A DNA stretch of 64,000 nt from Streptomyces sp. NBC_00250 (GTDB lineage Bacteria > Actinomycetota > Actinomycetes > Streptomycetales > Streptomycetaceae): the NCBI RefSeq assembly GCF_036192275.1, contig NZ_CP108088.1, positions 558,001-622,000 of the forward strand, in the 5' to 3' direction. The notes beneath the pieces were generated by a model, which searched no databases, was not told the DNA's origin, and worked only from the letters and a program-made list of their open reading frames with translations. The position numbers and the translations under genes were made by a program. This document shows positions 15,965-23,552 of the stretch, piece by piece (position 1 is the stretch's first letter; each line of letters begins with the position of its first letter).

Positions 15965-16037
15965 TGCGCGGGGGGCGTCGTCAGTTCGGCTCAGGGACGG
16001 CAGGCCACAAGGGCCTGCCCAGGGGGAGGAACGGGTC

Positions 16038-17354
16038 ATGAGAGTCAGCGTCTTCGGGCTCGGCTACGTGGGCTGCGTGTCGGCCGCGTGCCTGGCCAGC
16101 CTCGGTCACGAGGTCATCGGGGTGGACGTGAACCAGGTGAAGGTCGACCTGGTCAACGACGGCAAGGCGCCGGTGGTCGAGGAGCGGATCGGCGAGCTCA
16201 TCGCCGAGGTCGTGCGGAGCGGAGCATTACGCGCCACCACCGACGTCCGCGAGGCGATCGCGGGCAGCGAGGTGTCGCTCATCTGCGTGGGCACCCCGTC
16301 GGAGCCCAACGGCAGCCTGTGCACCACGTACTTGGAGCGGGTCACCGAGGAGATCGGTGCCGCGGTGGCCGAGCGGGGCGGGCGGCAGACCATCGTGTTC
16401 CGCAGCACCATGCTCCCGGGCACCTGCCTGAACCTGCTGGTGCCGATCCTGGAGAAGTACGTCGGCGGCACGGCCGGGGTGGACTTCGGGGTCGCGGTCA
16501 ACCCGGAGTTCCTGCGGGAGGGCACCAGCGTGCTGGACTTCTTCGACCCGCCCAAGACCGTCATCGGCGAGCTCGACCCGGCGAGCGGCGACGTGGTGGC
16601 GGCGCTGTACGACGGATTGCCCGGCGAGGTGTTCCGGGTGCCGGTCCCGACGGCCGAGGCGATCAAGTACGCGGACAACGCCTTCCACGGCCTCAAGATC
16701 GGCTTCGCGAACGAGCTGGGCGCGGTGTGCCAGGCGCTCGGGGTGGACTCGCACCAGGTGATCGACGTGTTCCTGGCCGACCGCAAGCTGAACATCAGTC
16801 CCGCCTACCTGCGGCCGGGCTTCGCGTTCGGTGGCTCCTGCCTGCCCAAGGACCTGCGCAGCCTGGTCCACGCGGCGCAGCGGGCCGACGTCTCGGTGCC
16901 CATCCTCGCCCATGTGCTGCCCTCCAACTCCGATCATCTGCAGCGCGCGGTGGAGTTGGTCGAGCGCACCGGCAAGCGCCGGGTGGGCCTCTTCGGCCTG
17001 TCGTTCAAGCCCGGCACCGACGACCTTCGCGAGAGCCCGCTCGTCGAGCTGGCGGAGAGGCTCTTCGGCAAGGGGTACGACCTGCGGATCTACGACCCCA
17101 ACGTGAACCTCTCCCGGCTGCTCGGTGCGAACCGCGAGTACATCGAGACCCGGCTGCCGCACCTCGCGCAGCTGCTCTCGGACTCCGTCGCCGAAGTGCT
17201 CGACCATGCCGAGGTGTGCCTGGTCGGGACAAGGGATCCGGCCGTGCTTTCGGCGCTGCCCCATGGCGACGGCCCGGTGATCGTCGACCTCATCCACCTT
17301 CCCGACGCCGACGTGCGCCGGGCCGAACCGGGGTACGTGGGCCTTGCTTGGTGA
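16038..17354 (+). CDS. GDP-mannose 6-dehydrogenase-like nucleotide-sugar dehydrogenase (AlgD type)
   Basis: A 438-residue UDP-glucose/GDP-mannose dehydrogenase. It opens with the NAD motif FGLGYVG, continues with ICVGTPS, VNPEFLREGT and VIGELD, and has the catalytic cysteine C268 in GGSCLPKD. By memory of the family, length and detailed sequence are closest to Pseudomonas AlgD, including the cysteine position, so GDP-mannuronate is the likely product rather than UDP-glucuronate. GGGGGAGGAACG precedes the ATG. A TTA leucine codon sits at 16227-16229 (residue 64). The enzyme supplies a uronic acid for the polymer. Confidence 0.9.
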   Translation: MRVSVFGLGYVGCVSAACLASLGHEVIGVDVNQVKVDLVNDGKAPVVEERIGELIAEVVRSGALRATTDVREAIAGSEVSLICVGTPSEPNGSLCTTYLERVTEEIGAAVAERGGRQTIVFRSTMLPGTCLNLLVPILEKYVGGTAGVDFGVAVNPEFLREGTSVLDFFDPPKTVIGELDPASGDVVAALYDGLPGEVFRVPVPTAEAIKYADNAFHGLKIGFANELGAVCQALGVDSHQVIDVFLADRKLNISPAYLRPGFAFGGSCLPKDLRSLVHAAQRADVSVPILAHVLPSNSDHLQRAVELVERTGKRRVGLFGLSFKPGTDDLRESPLVELAERLFGKGYDLRIYDPNVNLSRLLGANREYIETRLPHLAQLLSDSVAEVLDHAEVCLVGTRDPAVLSALPHGDGPVIVDLIHLPDADVRRAEPGYVGLAW

Positions 17355-18609
17355 TACGACCAGTGGCGCCGGGCCGACCCGGCGCGCGCTGATCCTGGTG
17401 GAGAACCTGTCGGTGCCGTTCGATCGGCGGGTGTGGCAGGAGTGCACGACGCTGCGCGACGCGGGCTGGGAGGTGCACGTCATCTGTCCCCGAGGGGAGA
17501 AGCGGGACACGGAACCGGAGGCGGTGATCGACGGGGTGCGGATCCACCGCTACCCGTTGCGCGCGGCCACCGGAGGGCCGGCCGGCTACCTGCGGGAGTA
17601 CGGATCGGCGCTGTGGCACACGATCCGGCTGGCCCGCGAGGTCGGCCCGGTCGACGTGGTCCACGCCTGCAACCCGCCGGACCTGCTGTTCCTGCCGGCC
17701 CGGTGGCTCAAGCGGCGCGGGGCGCGGTTCGTCTTCGACCAGCACGACCTGGTGCCCGAGCTGTACCTCTCGCGGTTCGACCGCGGCGAGGACCTCCTCT
17801 ACCGCGCCGTGTGCGCGCTGGAACGGATGACCTACCGGGCCGCGGACGTCGTGCTCGCCACGAACGAGAGCTACCGGGACGTCGCGCTGCGCCGTGGCGG
17901 CCGACGGCCGGAGGACGTCTTCGTGGTGCGCAGCGCCCCCGACATCGAGCGGTTCCACCCGGTGCCGCCGGAGCCGGAACTGAAGCGCGGCAAGCCTCAT
18001 CTGCTGTGCTACCTCGGTGTCATGGGGCCGCAGGACGGCGTCGACTACGCCCTGCGGGCCCTCGCGAAGCTGCGCGACGAGCTCGGGCGGACCGACTGGC
18101 ACGCGGTGTTCGTCGGCGCCGGCGACGCCTTCGACGCGATGGTCGAGCTGTCCCGGCAGCTCGGGCTCTCGGAGCAGGTGCAGTTCACCGGTCGCATTCC
18201 CGACGCGGACCTGGTGCGCTACCTGTCCACCGCGGACGTGTGCCTCTCCCCCGACCCGCGCAATCCGCTCAACGACGTGTCGACCATGAACAAGGTCCTG
18301 GAATACATGGTGATGGGCAGGCCCATCGTCTCGTTCGACCTCCGGGAGGCGCGTGTCTCCGCCGGTGACGCCGCCGTCTACGCGCCCGCCAACGACGAGG
18401 CCGAGTTCGCCCGGCTCATCGCGCTGCTCCTCGACGATCCGGAGGAGCGGGCCCGGATGGGCAAGACCGGTCAGGAGCGGATCAGCGGGCAGCTCTCCTG
18501 GCGGCACTCGCAGCAATCACTGCTGGCCGCCTACGCCGCCGCCTGCCGTGACCGCACTCCCGTGTCGTCGGCCGGTCAGGGCCGGGCAGGGAGAAGGCCG
18601 CACCGTTGA
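17344..18609 (+). CDS. Glycosyltransferase family 4 protein
   Basis: A 421-residue GT-B glycosyltransferase. The N-terminal domain starts with ENLSVPFDRRVWQECTTL and contains HACNPPDLLFLPARWLK and FDQHDLVPEL. The C-terminal nucleotide-sugar domain has LCYLGVMGPQDGVDYAL and the donor-binding stretch STMNKVLEYMVMGRPIVSFD, where E is the family catalytic glutamate region. The TTG start overlaps the dehydrogenase gene by 11 bp; no better in-frame start precedes the fold. It adds a sugar to the lipid-linked repeat unit in the cytoplasm. Donor and acceptor are not readable. Confidence 0.86.
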   Translation: MLGDTTSGAGPTRRALILVENLSVPFDRRVWQECTTLRDAGWEVHVICPRGEKRDTEPEAVIDGVRIHRYPLRAATGGPAGYLREYGSALWHTIRLAREVGPVDVVHACNPPDLLFLPARWLKRRGARFVFDQHDLVPELYLSRFDRGEDLLYRAVCALERMTYRAADVVLATNESYRDVALRRGGRRPEDVFVVRSAPDIERFHPVPPEPELKRGKPHLLCYLGVMGPQDGVDYALRALAKLRDELGRTDWHAVFVGAGDAFDAMVELSRQLGLSEQVQFTGRIPDADLVRYLSTADVCLSPDPRNPLNDVSTMNKVLEYMVMGRPIVSFDLREARVSAGDAAVYAPANDEAEFARLIALLLDDPEERARMGKTGQERISGQLSWRHSQQSLLAAYAAACRDRTPVSSAGQGRAGRRPHR

Positions 18610-20084
18610 GCGACGACACCATACGTCTGGTCACGATCGGACGGATCATCCGTCGGCGCCGACGGCTTCTCGTCATCCTCGTGGTGATGGGTGCGCTGGT
18701 CGGCTACGGCACCTCGCTGCTGCTTCCACCGCGGTACACGACATCGGCGTCGGTTCTGCTGCCGGGGGCGTGGGAGGAGCGCGAGCTGCTGACCCAGGCG
18801 GAGATCGCGACCACGTCGGTGGTGGTGGACCGCGCGGCCGCCGCTCTGGGCTGGCCCGGGGTCGATGGCAACGAGCTGCGGGAGCAGCTGAGCGCCAAGG
18901 CCGCGGACGGGAACATCATCAAGATCTCGGGGACGGCCGACACCCCGGCGCGCGCCCAGCGCCTCGCCGACCAGGTGGCCGAGGAGTTCGTCGCCTTCGC
19001 CGCGCAGATCTCGGGCGACAGCACCGACCCCGAAGCGGCCGGGCAGCCCGAGGCGCTGCGGCAGCTGGTGGAGCGGACCAGCCGCCGCATCACCGAGCTG
19101 GCCGACGAGGCCGGGTCGGGGAAGAGCGTGGAGAGCGTGCAGACCCGCACCGAGCTCGCGAAGCTGCGCACCGCGCTGCAGGAGGCCGTGGACAAGCTGG
19201 ACAAGGCCGAGCCGGCCGCCGGAAGGGCGAGCATGGTCGTGCTGGGACCGGCGGCCCGGCCGACCGGCGAGGCACCGCCGACGAGGACGCAGCTCGTCGT
19301 CGCCGGAGCGCTGCTGTCCTTCGTGCTCGCGGTCCTCGGTCATCTCGCGGCCGCGCGGGTGAGCCGCCGACTGCGCACCGAGCCGGAGATCACCGCGGCG
19401 CTGGGCTCCACGCTGCTCGGCACCGTCGACGTACCCGCGCAGTGGCCCGAGCACCGGCCCGGGGGCCGTGGCCCGCGGGCCCGGATCCGCCGACTGCTCG
19501 GCGTCGACGTCCGGTGGGACATACCGACCCCGCAGCGCTCCGGCGACGAGGCGAGCAGGCAGATCCGCTACCGGCGGGTGTACGCCCGCCTCCGGGACCG
19601 ACTGCCCTCCTCCAGAGGGCTGTTGGTCGTGGTTCCGGATGGTGACGAGGTCGCCCGCCGGGCCGCCGATCAGCTCGTCACCGAGGCCGGGAGCGCTCCT
19701 TCCCCGAGCTCTTCGAACGGGGCTCGCCCGCTGCTGCGGGTGATGGAGGTATCGGTGTCCCGGCCGATGGTGCCGGACCCCGACGACGAGTCCGGTGCCG
19801 TGGTCGTGCTCAGCGCGGGCAGCTGGACCGCCGGGGAGCTCGCCGGCATCGCCGAGGCGTGTACCGACGCCCGGCACGAGGTCGTCGGCATCGTCCTGGC
19901 CGGCACGGTCTGGGCCCGTCCGACGCGGCCGGCCGGCCGTGCCCGGCAAGCCGCCGCGGGGAAGCGCAAGGCGGACGACACCACTCCGACGCTCGCGGCG
20001 GACGACCCTTCGCCGACGCTCGCGGCGGACGACACCACACCGGCGCTCGCAGTGGGCGACGACGCGCCAGGAGGTAAAGGGTGA
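18606..20084 (+). CDS. Wzz-like polysaccharide co-polymerase with degenerate ATPase-like tail (1)
   Basis: A 492-residue protein. A basic N-terminus (RRRRRL) precedes a transmembrane helix (about 20-42), then a periplasmic Wzz-type region with coiled-coil character (about 45-210) and a second helix (about 222-245). The cytoplasmic tail has an alpha/beta pattern, RGLLVVVPDGDEVARR ... GAVVVLSAGSW, resembling the BY-kinase fold, but no Walker A GK[ST] is present. The C-terminus has three 9-residue repeats of the ADDTTPTLA type. Expected role: control of polymer chain length with Wzy. It overlaps both neighbours by 4 bp (TTG and GTG starts). Confidence 0.78.
   Translation: MSDDTIRLVTIGRIIRRRRRLLVILVVMGALVGYGTSLLLPPRYTTSASVLLPGAWEERELLTQAEIATTSVVVDRAAAALGWPGVDGNELREQLSAKAADGNIIKISGTADTPARAQRLADQVAEEFVAFAAQISGDSTDPEAAGQPEALRQLVERTSRRITELADEAGSGKSVESVQTRTELAKLRTALQEAVDKLDKAEPAAGRASMVVLGPAARPTGEAPPTRTQLVVAGALLSFVLAVLGHLAAARVSRRLRTEPEITAALGSTLLGTVDVPAQWPEHRPGGRGPRARIRRLLGVDVRWDIPTPQRSGDEASRQIRYRRVYARLRDRLPSSRGLLVVVPDGDEVARRAADQLVTEAGSAPSPSSSNGARPLLRVMEVSVSRPMVPDPDDESGAVVVLSAGSWTAGELAGIAEACTDARHEVVGIVLAGTVWARPTRPAGRARQAAAGKRKADDTTPTLAADDPSPTLAADDTTPALAVGDDAPGGKG
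19971..20051 (+). repeat. Three-copy 27-bp coding repeat (ADDTTPTLA-type)
   Basis: Units at 19971-19997, 19998-20024 and 20025-20051 encode ADDTTPTLA, ADDPSPTLA and ADDTTPALA at the acidic, flexible C-terminus of the first Wzz-like protein. Near-identity of the DNA copies indicates recent slippage or expansion. Confidence 0.9.
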
Positions 20085-21598
20085 CGACGCGTACGACGTC
20101 GGAGCCGTCGGCCACGCCGCTGATCGACCTGCAGTCGCTGGTGGTGGCGGTACGGAGACGGCGCCGCCTCTGGTCCGCCATGGCAGTGCTCGGCCTGGTC
20201 GGCGGCACGGCGGTGGCCGTCCTGCTGCCGCCGCCGCCGACCGCGGTGACCAAGGTGCTGGTCGCGCACCAGGAGGACCAGCCGAACGACCCCGGAACGC
20301 TGATCCGCACCGACGCCGCGCTGCTGCACACCACCCGGATCGCCGGCAGCGCCCTGCGGTCCCTCAAGTCCTCGGAGAAACCGGAGGACTTCATGAAGGA
20401 GTACGAAGGTGTCGGCTTGACCAACAACCTGCTGCAGATCGATGTGACAGGTGACAGCGACGCGGAGGCGGTGGCCCGCGCCAAGGCACTGGCCGACGCG
20501 TTCGTCGCGGACCATGTCAGGCGGATACGGGAAGCGGCGGACGCCGAGGCCAAGGCCTTGCTCGACCAGCGTGACCGGCTGCGGGACGACCTCGCCGAGG
20601 TCAACAGGGCGATCGGGGAAGGATCGTCCGAGAACGGTCCGAAGGCATCGGCGAACATGGAGTCGCTCTTCGCCCGCCGCGCCGAACTCACCTCGCAGAT
20701 ATCCGACTTCGGCCAGCGCGCCGCCGAGGCGCGCATCGGCACGCCTCACCTCGTCGCCCGCACCCAGGTCGTGGACGCCCCACGCGCGGTGCGGCACTCC
20801 CTGCCCAAGGCCGCGGCAACCAACGGCGGGATCGGGATCGCCCTCGGACTAGCCCTCGGACTCGCGGTGGCCGCGGTCGGCGCGGTGGTGGCGGACCGCC
20901 CGGTGCTGCGCCGGGAGATCGCGGCGAACCTCGGCGCCTCGGTCATCGCCGAGCTGCCACGCGGGACGGGCGGGTGGTGGCGGCGCCGACGGACCCGGGC
21001 GGCACGGGCGAGGCTCGCTTCGTCCCTGGCCCGCACCATGCGCGGCTCCGCCGAACCGATGTCGCTGCTGGAACTGGGCAGTGAGCACAGCACGAGCATG
21101 ATCGCCCTGGACCTCGCCGGAACGCTGGCGGACGAGGGGCCCGTGGTGATCGTCGACGGTCTCCCCGGCCTGCGGCTCGCCGACCGCCGCCCGAAGCCGG
21201 GTGATCCGACCGTGGTCAGCGGAGACGATGCCGCGGCCGTCCCGTACCAGGAGCGCCGGATCGGCGTCGGCTCGGTGGCGCCCGGCGCGGCGTGGACCGA
21301 CCTGCACCACCTCGGCACCCGGACGGTGCTCGTCGTACGGGCCGGGCACGGCAGCACCGCGTGGCTGCACACCGTGGCGCGGCAGCTCGCGGACCAGCGC
21401 ATCGCGGTGATCGGTGTGGTGCTGATCGACCCCGATCCGCGTGACCGGACCGACGGAACGCTGTGGGCCGGGGCGCCCGCCTCGCCGCGCGGCCGGAGCG
21501 AGGGGCCGGCCCGGCGGAACGGGACGGGACGGCGGGGAACGGAGCGGGTGCCGATGTGGGTGTCACAGGTCCCGGACAGCGACCAGGACGGGCGGTAG
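20081..21598 (+). CDS. Wzz-like polysaccharide co-polymerase with degenerate ATPase-like tail (2)
   Basis: A 505-residue paralogue-like partner of the preceding gene. Its layout is: basic N-terminus, transmembrane helix (about 30-50), extracytoplasmic coiled-coil region (about 55-250), second helix (about 250-272) and cytoplasmic domain. The tail reads LLELGSEHSTSMIALDLAGTLADEGPVVIVDG, which lines up with a BY-kinase/MinD nucleotide-binding site: the VVIVD strand is kept but the Walker A lysine is absent. It probably binds no ATP, or binds it atypically. The GTG start overlaps the upstream stop. Two such proteins in tandem may form a hetero-oligomeric length regulator. Confidence 0.78.
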   Translation: MTTRTTSEPSATPLIDLQSLVVAVRRRRRLWSAMAVLGLVGGTAVAVLLPPPPTAVTKVLVAHQEDQPNDPGTLIRTDAALLHTTRIAGSALRSLKSSEKPEDFMKEYEGVGLTNNLLQIDVTGDSDAEAVARAKALADAFVADHVRRIREAADAEAKALLDQRDRLRDDLAEVNRAIGEGSSENGPKASANMESLFARRAELTSQISDFGQRAAEARIGTPHLVARTQVVDAPRAVRHSLPKAAATNGGIGIALGLALGLAVAAVGAVVADRPVLRREIAANLGASVIAELPRGTGGWWRRRRTRAARARLASSLARTMRGSAEPMSLLELGSEHSTSMIALDLAGTLADEGPVVIVDGLPGLRLADRRPKPGDPTVVSGDDAAAVPYQERRIGVGSVAPGAAWTDLHHLGTRTVLVVRAGHGSTAWLHTVARQLADQRIAVIGVVLIDPDPRDRTDGTLWAGAPASPRGRSEGPARRNGTGRRGTERVPMWVSQVPDSDQDGR

Positions 21599-21601
21599 GA
21601 C

Positions 21602-23536
21602 ATGTGTGGCATCGCAGGCACGTACCGATGGCCGGACGGGAAGGTCGTGGCCGACCGGCTCACCGACACGCTCGCCCACCGCGGGCCGGACGGGGCGGGC
21701 CGGTACAGCCATCCCGTCGGTGACGGCGAGGTGCACCTCGGGCACCGTCGGCTGGCCATCGTCGACCTGTCCGAGACCGGCGCCCAGCCGATGGCCTCGG
21801 GCGGCCTCGTCCTGACGTACAACGGCGAGCTGTACAACGCCCCTGAACTGCGTGCCGAGTTGACGGCCGCGGGGGTGCGTTTCCGGGGTACCTCCGACAC
21901 CGAGGTGCTGCTCGAAGCCTGGCGGCGCTGGGGCACGGACTGCCTGCCCCGGCTGCGCGGCATGTTCGCGTTCGGGATCTTCGACGAGCGCACCGGTGAG
22001 CTGGTGCTCGCCCGCGACCAGCTCGGCATCAAGCCGCTGTTCCTGCTCCGGCGCGGTGCGGGCCTGGTGTTCGCCTCCGAGCTCAAGGCGCTCGCCGCCG
22101 CCACCGGCGGTTCGCTGGAGGTGGACCACGCGGCGCTGGTGGCCTCGCTCCTCTATTACTGGGTGCCGGACTCGCGGTGCGCGTTCCGCGAGGCGGAGAA
22201 GCTGCCGCCGGGGAGCTGGCTCCGGTTCCGGCCCGACGGCGGGGTGGAGCGCGGCCGGTTCTGGGACCTCCGGGACGTCGCCGCCGAGGGCCGGGAGCGG
22301 GCCAGGAGCGGCGAACTGCCGGACGTGGCCGCCGTCGTCGAGGAGTCGACGCGACGCCACCTGCTCTCCGACGTACCGGTGGCGACCTTCCTCTCCGGCG
22401 GTCTGGACTCCAGCTACCTGACCGCGCTGGCCGCCCGCGACCGACCGGGGATCTCCGCCTACACGATCGGGTTCCGCGCCGAGGACGCAAAGTTCGAGGC
22501 GATGCCGGACGACCTGCGCTATGCCCGGCAGGTGGCCGAGCGGTTCGGCGTCGACCTGCACGAGATCGAGATCGCCCCGAACGTGCTCGACCTGCTGCCG
22601 CAGATGACGTACCACCTGGACGAGCCGATCGGCGACCCCGCCGCGATCAACACGTTCCTCATCTGCCAGGCCGCCCGGGAGGCCGGGGTCAAGGTGATGC
22701 TCTCGGGGATGGGTGCCGACGAGCTGTTCGCCGGCTACCGCAAGCACCTGGCCAACCTGATCGCGCTGCGCTACCAGCGCGTCCCGCGGCTCCTGCGGCG
22801 CGGTCTGTCCACTGCCGTGGACCGGCTGCCGGTCGCCTCGGCCCGCCGGGGGTACCGTTCGGTGCGCTTCGCGAAGCGGTTCCTCTCCTTCGCCGACCTG
22901 CCGGAGGAGACCGCCTTCCGGCGCAGCTACACCATGTACGACCAGGACGAGCTGCTCGCCCTGGTCGATCCGGACCTGGCCGGGACGGTCGACGACGTAC
23001 TGACCGAGCACACGGACGTCTACCAGGACAACGACCTCGACGACTTCGTCAACCGCATGTGCCTGGGCGACGCCCGGATGTTCCTGCCGGGCCTGAACCT
23101 CGCTTACACGGACCGGTCGAGCATGGCCGCGTCGACCGAGGTGCGGGTGCCGTACGTGGACGTCGAGGTGGTCAAGGCGGCGTTCGCGGTGCCCGGCGAC
23201 CGCAAGATCGTGGGGCGGCAGGGCAAGGCCGTCCTCAAGGAGGCGGCCACCTCGATCCTGCCCCGGGAGATCGTGTACCGGCCCAAGGGCCTGTTCAGCG
23301 CCCCGCTGCGGGCCTGGATGAGCCGGGATCTGGCACCGCTGGTGCGCGAGGTGGTGAACGACGGCGTGCTCGTCCGGAACGGCTTCCTGCGCCGCGACGC
23401 GCTGGCGCGCATGGTCGCCGAGGACGCCGCGGGGCAGCGGGACTTCTCCAAGCATCTCTGGCATGTGCTGACCCTGGAGTACTGGTATCGCGGCGCGACC
23501 TCCGGGTCCGGCCGGGATACGCACGAGAAGGCTTAG
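21602..23536 (+). CDS. asnB: Glutamine-hydrolysing asparagine-synthase-type amidotransferase
   Basis: A 644-residue class II amidotransferase/AsnB protein. The nucleophile is Cys2 (MCGIAGTY), glutamine-binding motifs HRGPDGAG and the YNGELYN segment follow, and the synthase half has the pyrophosphate loop LSGGLDSSYLTAL. All known catalytic parts are present and length is normal. In exopolysaccharide loci such proteins often amidate sugar carboxylates rather than aspartate. With a GDP-mannuronate-type dehydrogenase in the same operon, a uronamide is a reasonable prediction. The start ATG is fixed by the need for Cys2 after Met removal; it begins 3 bp after the upstream stop. Confidence 0.9.
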   Translation: MCGIAGTYRWPDGKVVADRLTDTLAHRGPDGAGRYSHPVGDGEVHLGHRRLAIVDLSETGAQPMASGGLVLTYNGELYNAPELRAELTAAGVRFRGTSDTEVLLEAWRRWGTDCLPRLRGMFAFGIFDERTGELVLARDQLGIKPLFLLRRGAGLVFASELKALAAATGGSLEVDHAALVASLLYYWVPDSRCAFREAEKLPPGSWLRFRPDGGVERGRFWDLRDVAAEGRERARSGELPDVAAVVEESTRRHLLSDVPVATFLSGGLDSSYLTALAARDRPGISAYTIGFRAEDAKFEAMPDDLRYARQVAERFGVDLHEIEIAPNVLDLLPQMTYHLDEPIGDPAAINTFLICQAAREAGVKVMLSGMGADELFAGYRKHLANLIALRYQRVPRLLRRGLSTAVDRLPVASARRGYRSVRFAKRFLSFADLPEETAFRRSYTMYDQDELLALVDPDLAGTVDDVLTEHTDVYQDNDLDDFVNRMCLGDARMFLPGLNLAYTDRSSMAASTEVRVPYVDVEVVKAAFAVPGDRKIVGRQGKAVLKEAATSILPREIVYRPKGLFSAPLRAWMSRDLAPLVREVVNDGVLVRNGFLRRDALARMVAEDAAGQRDFSKHLWHVLTLEYWYRGATSGSGRDTHEKA

Positions 23537-23552
23537 AAACAAGGGGACTTCG

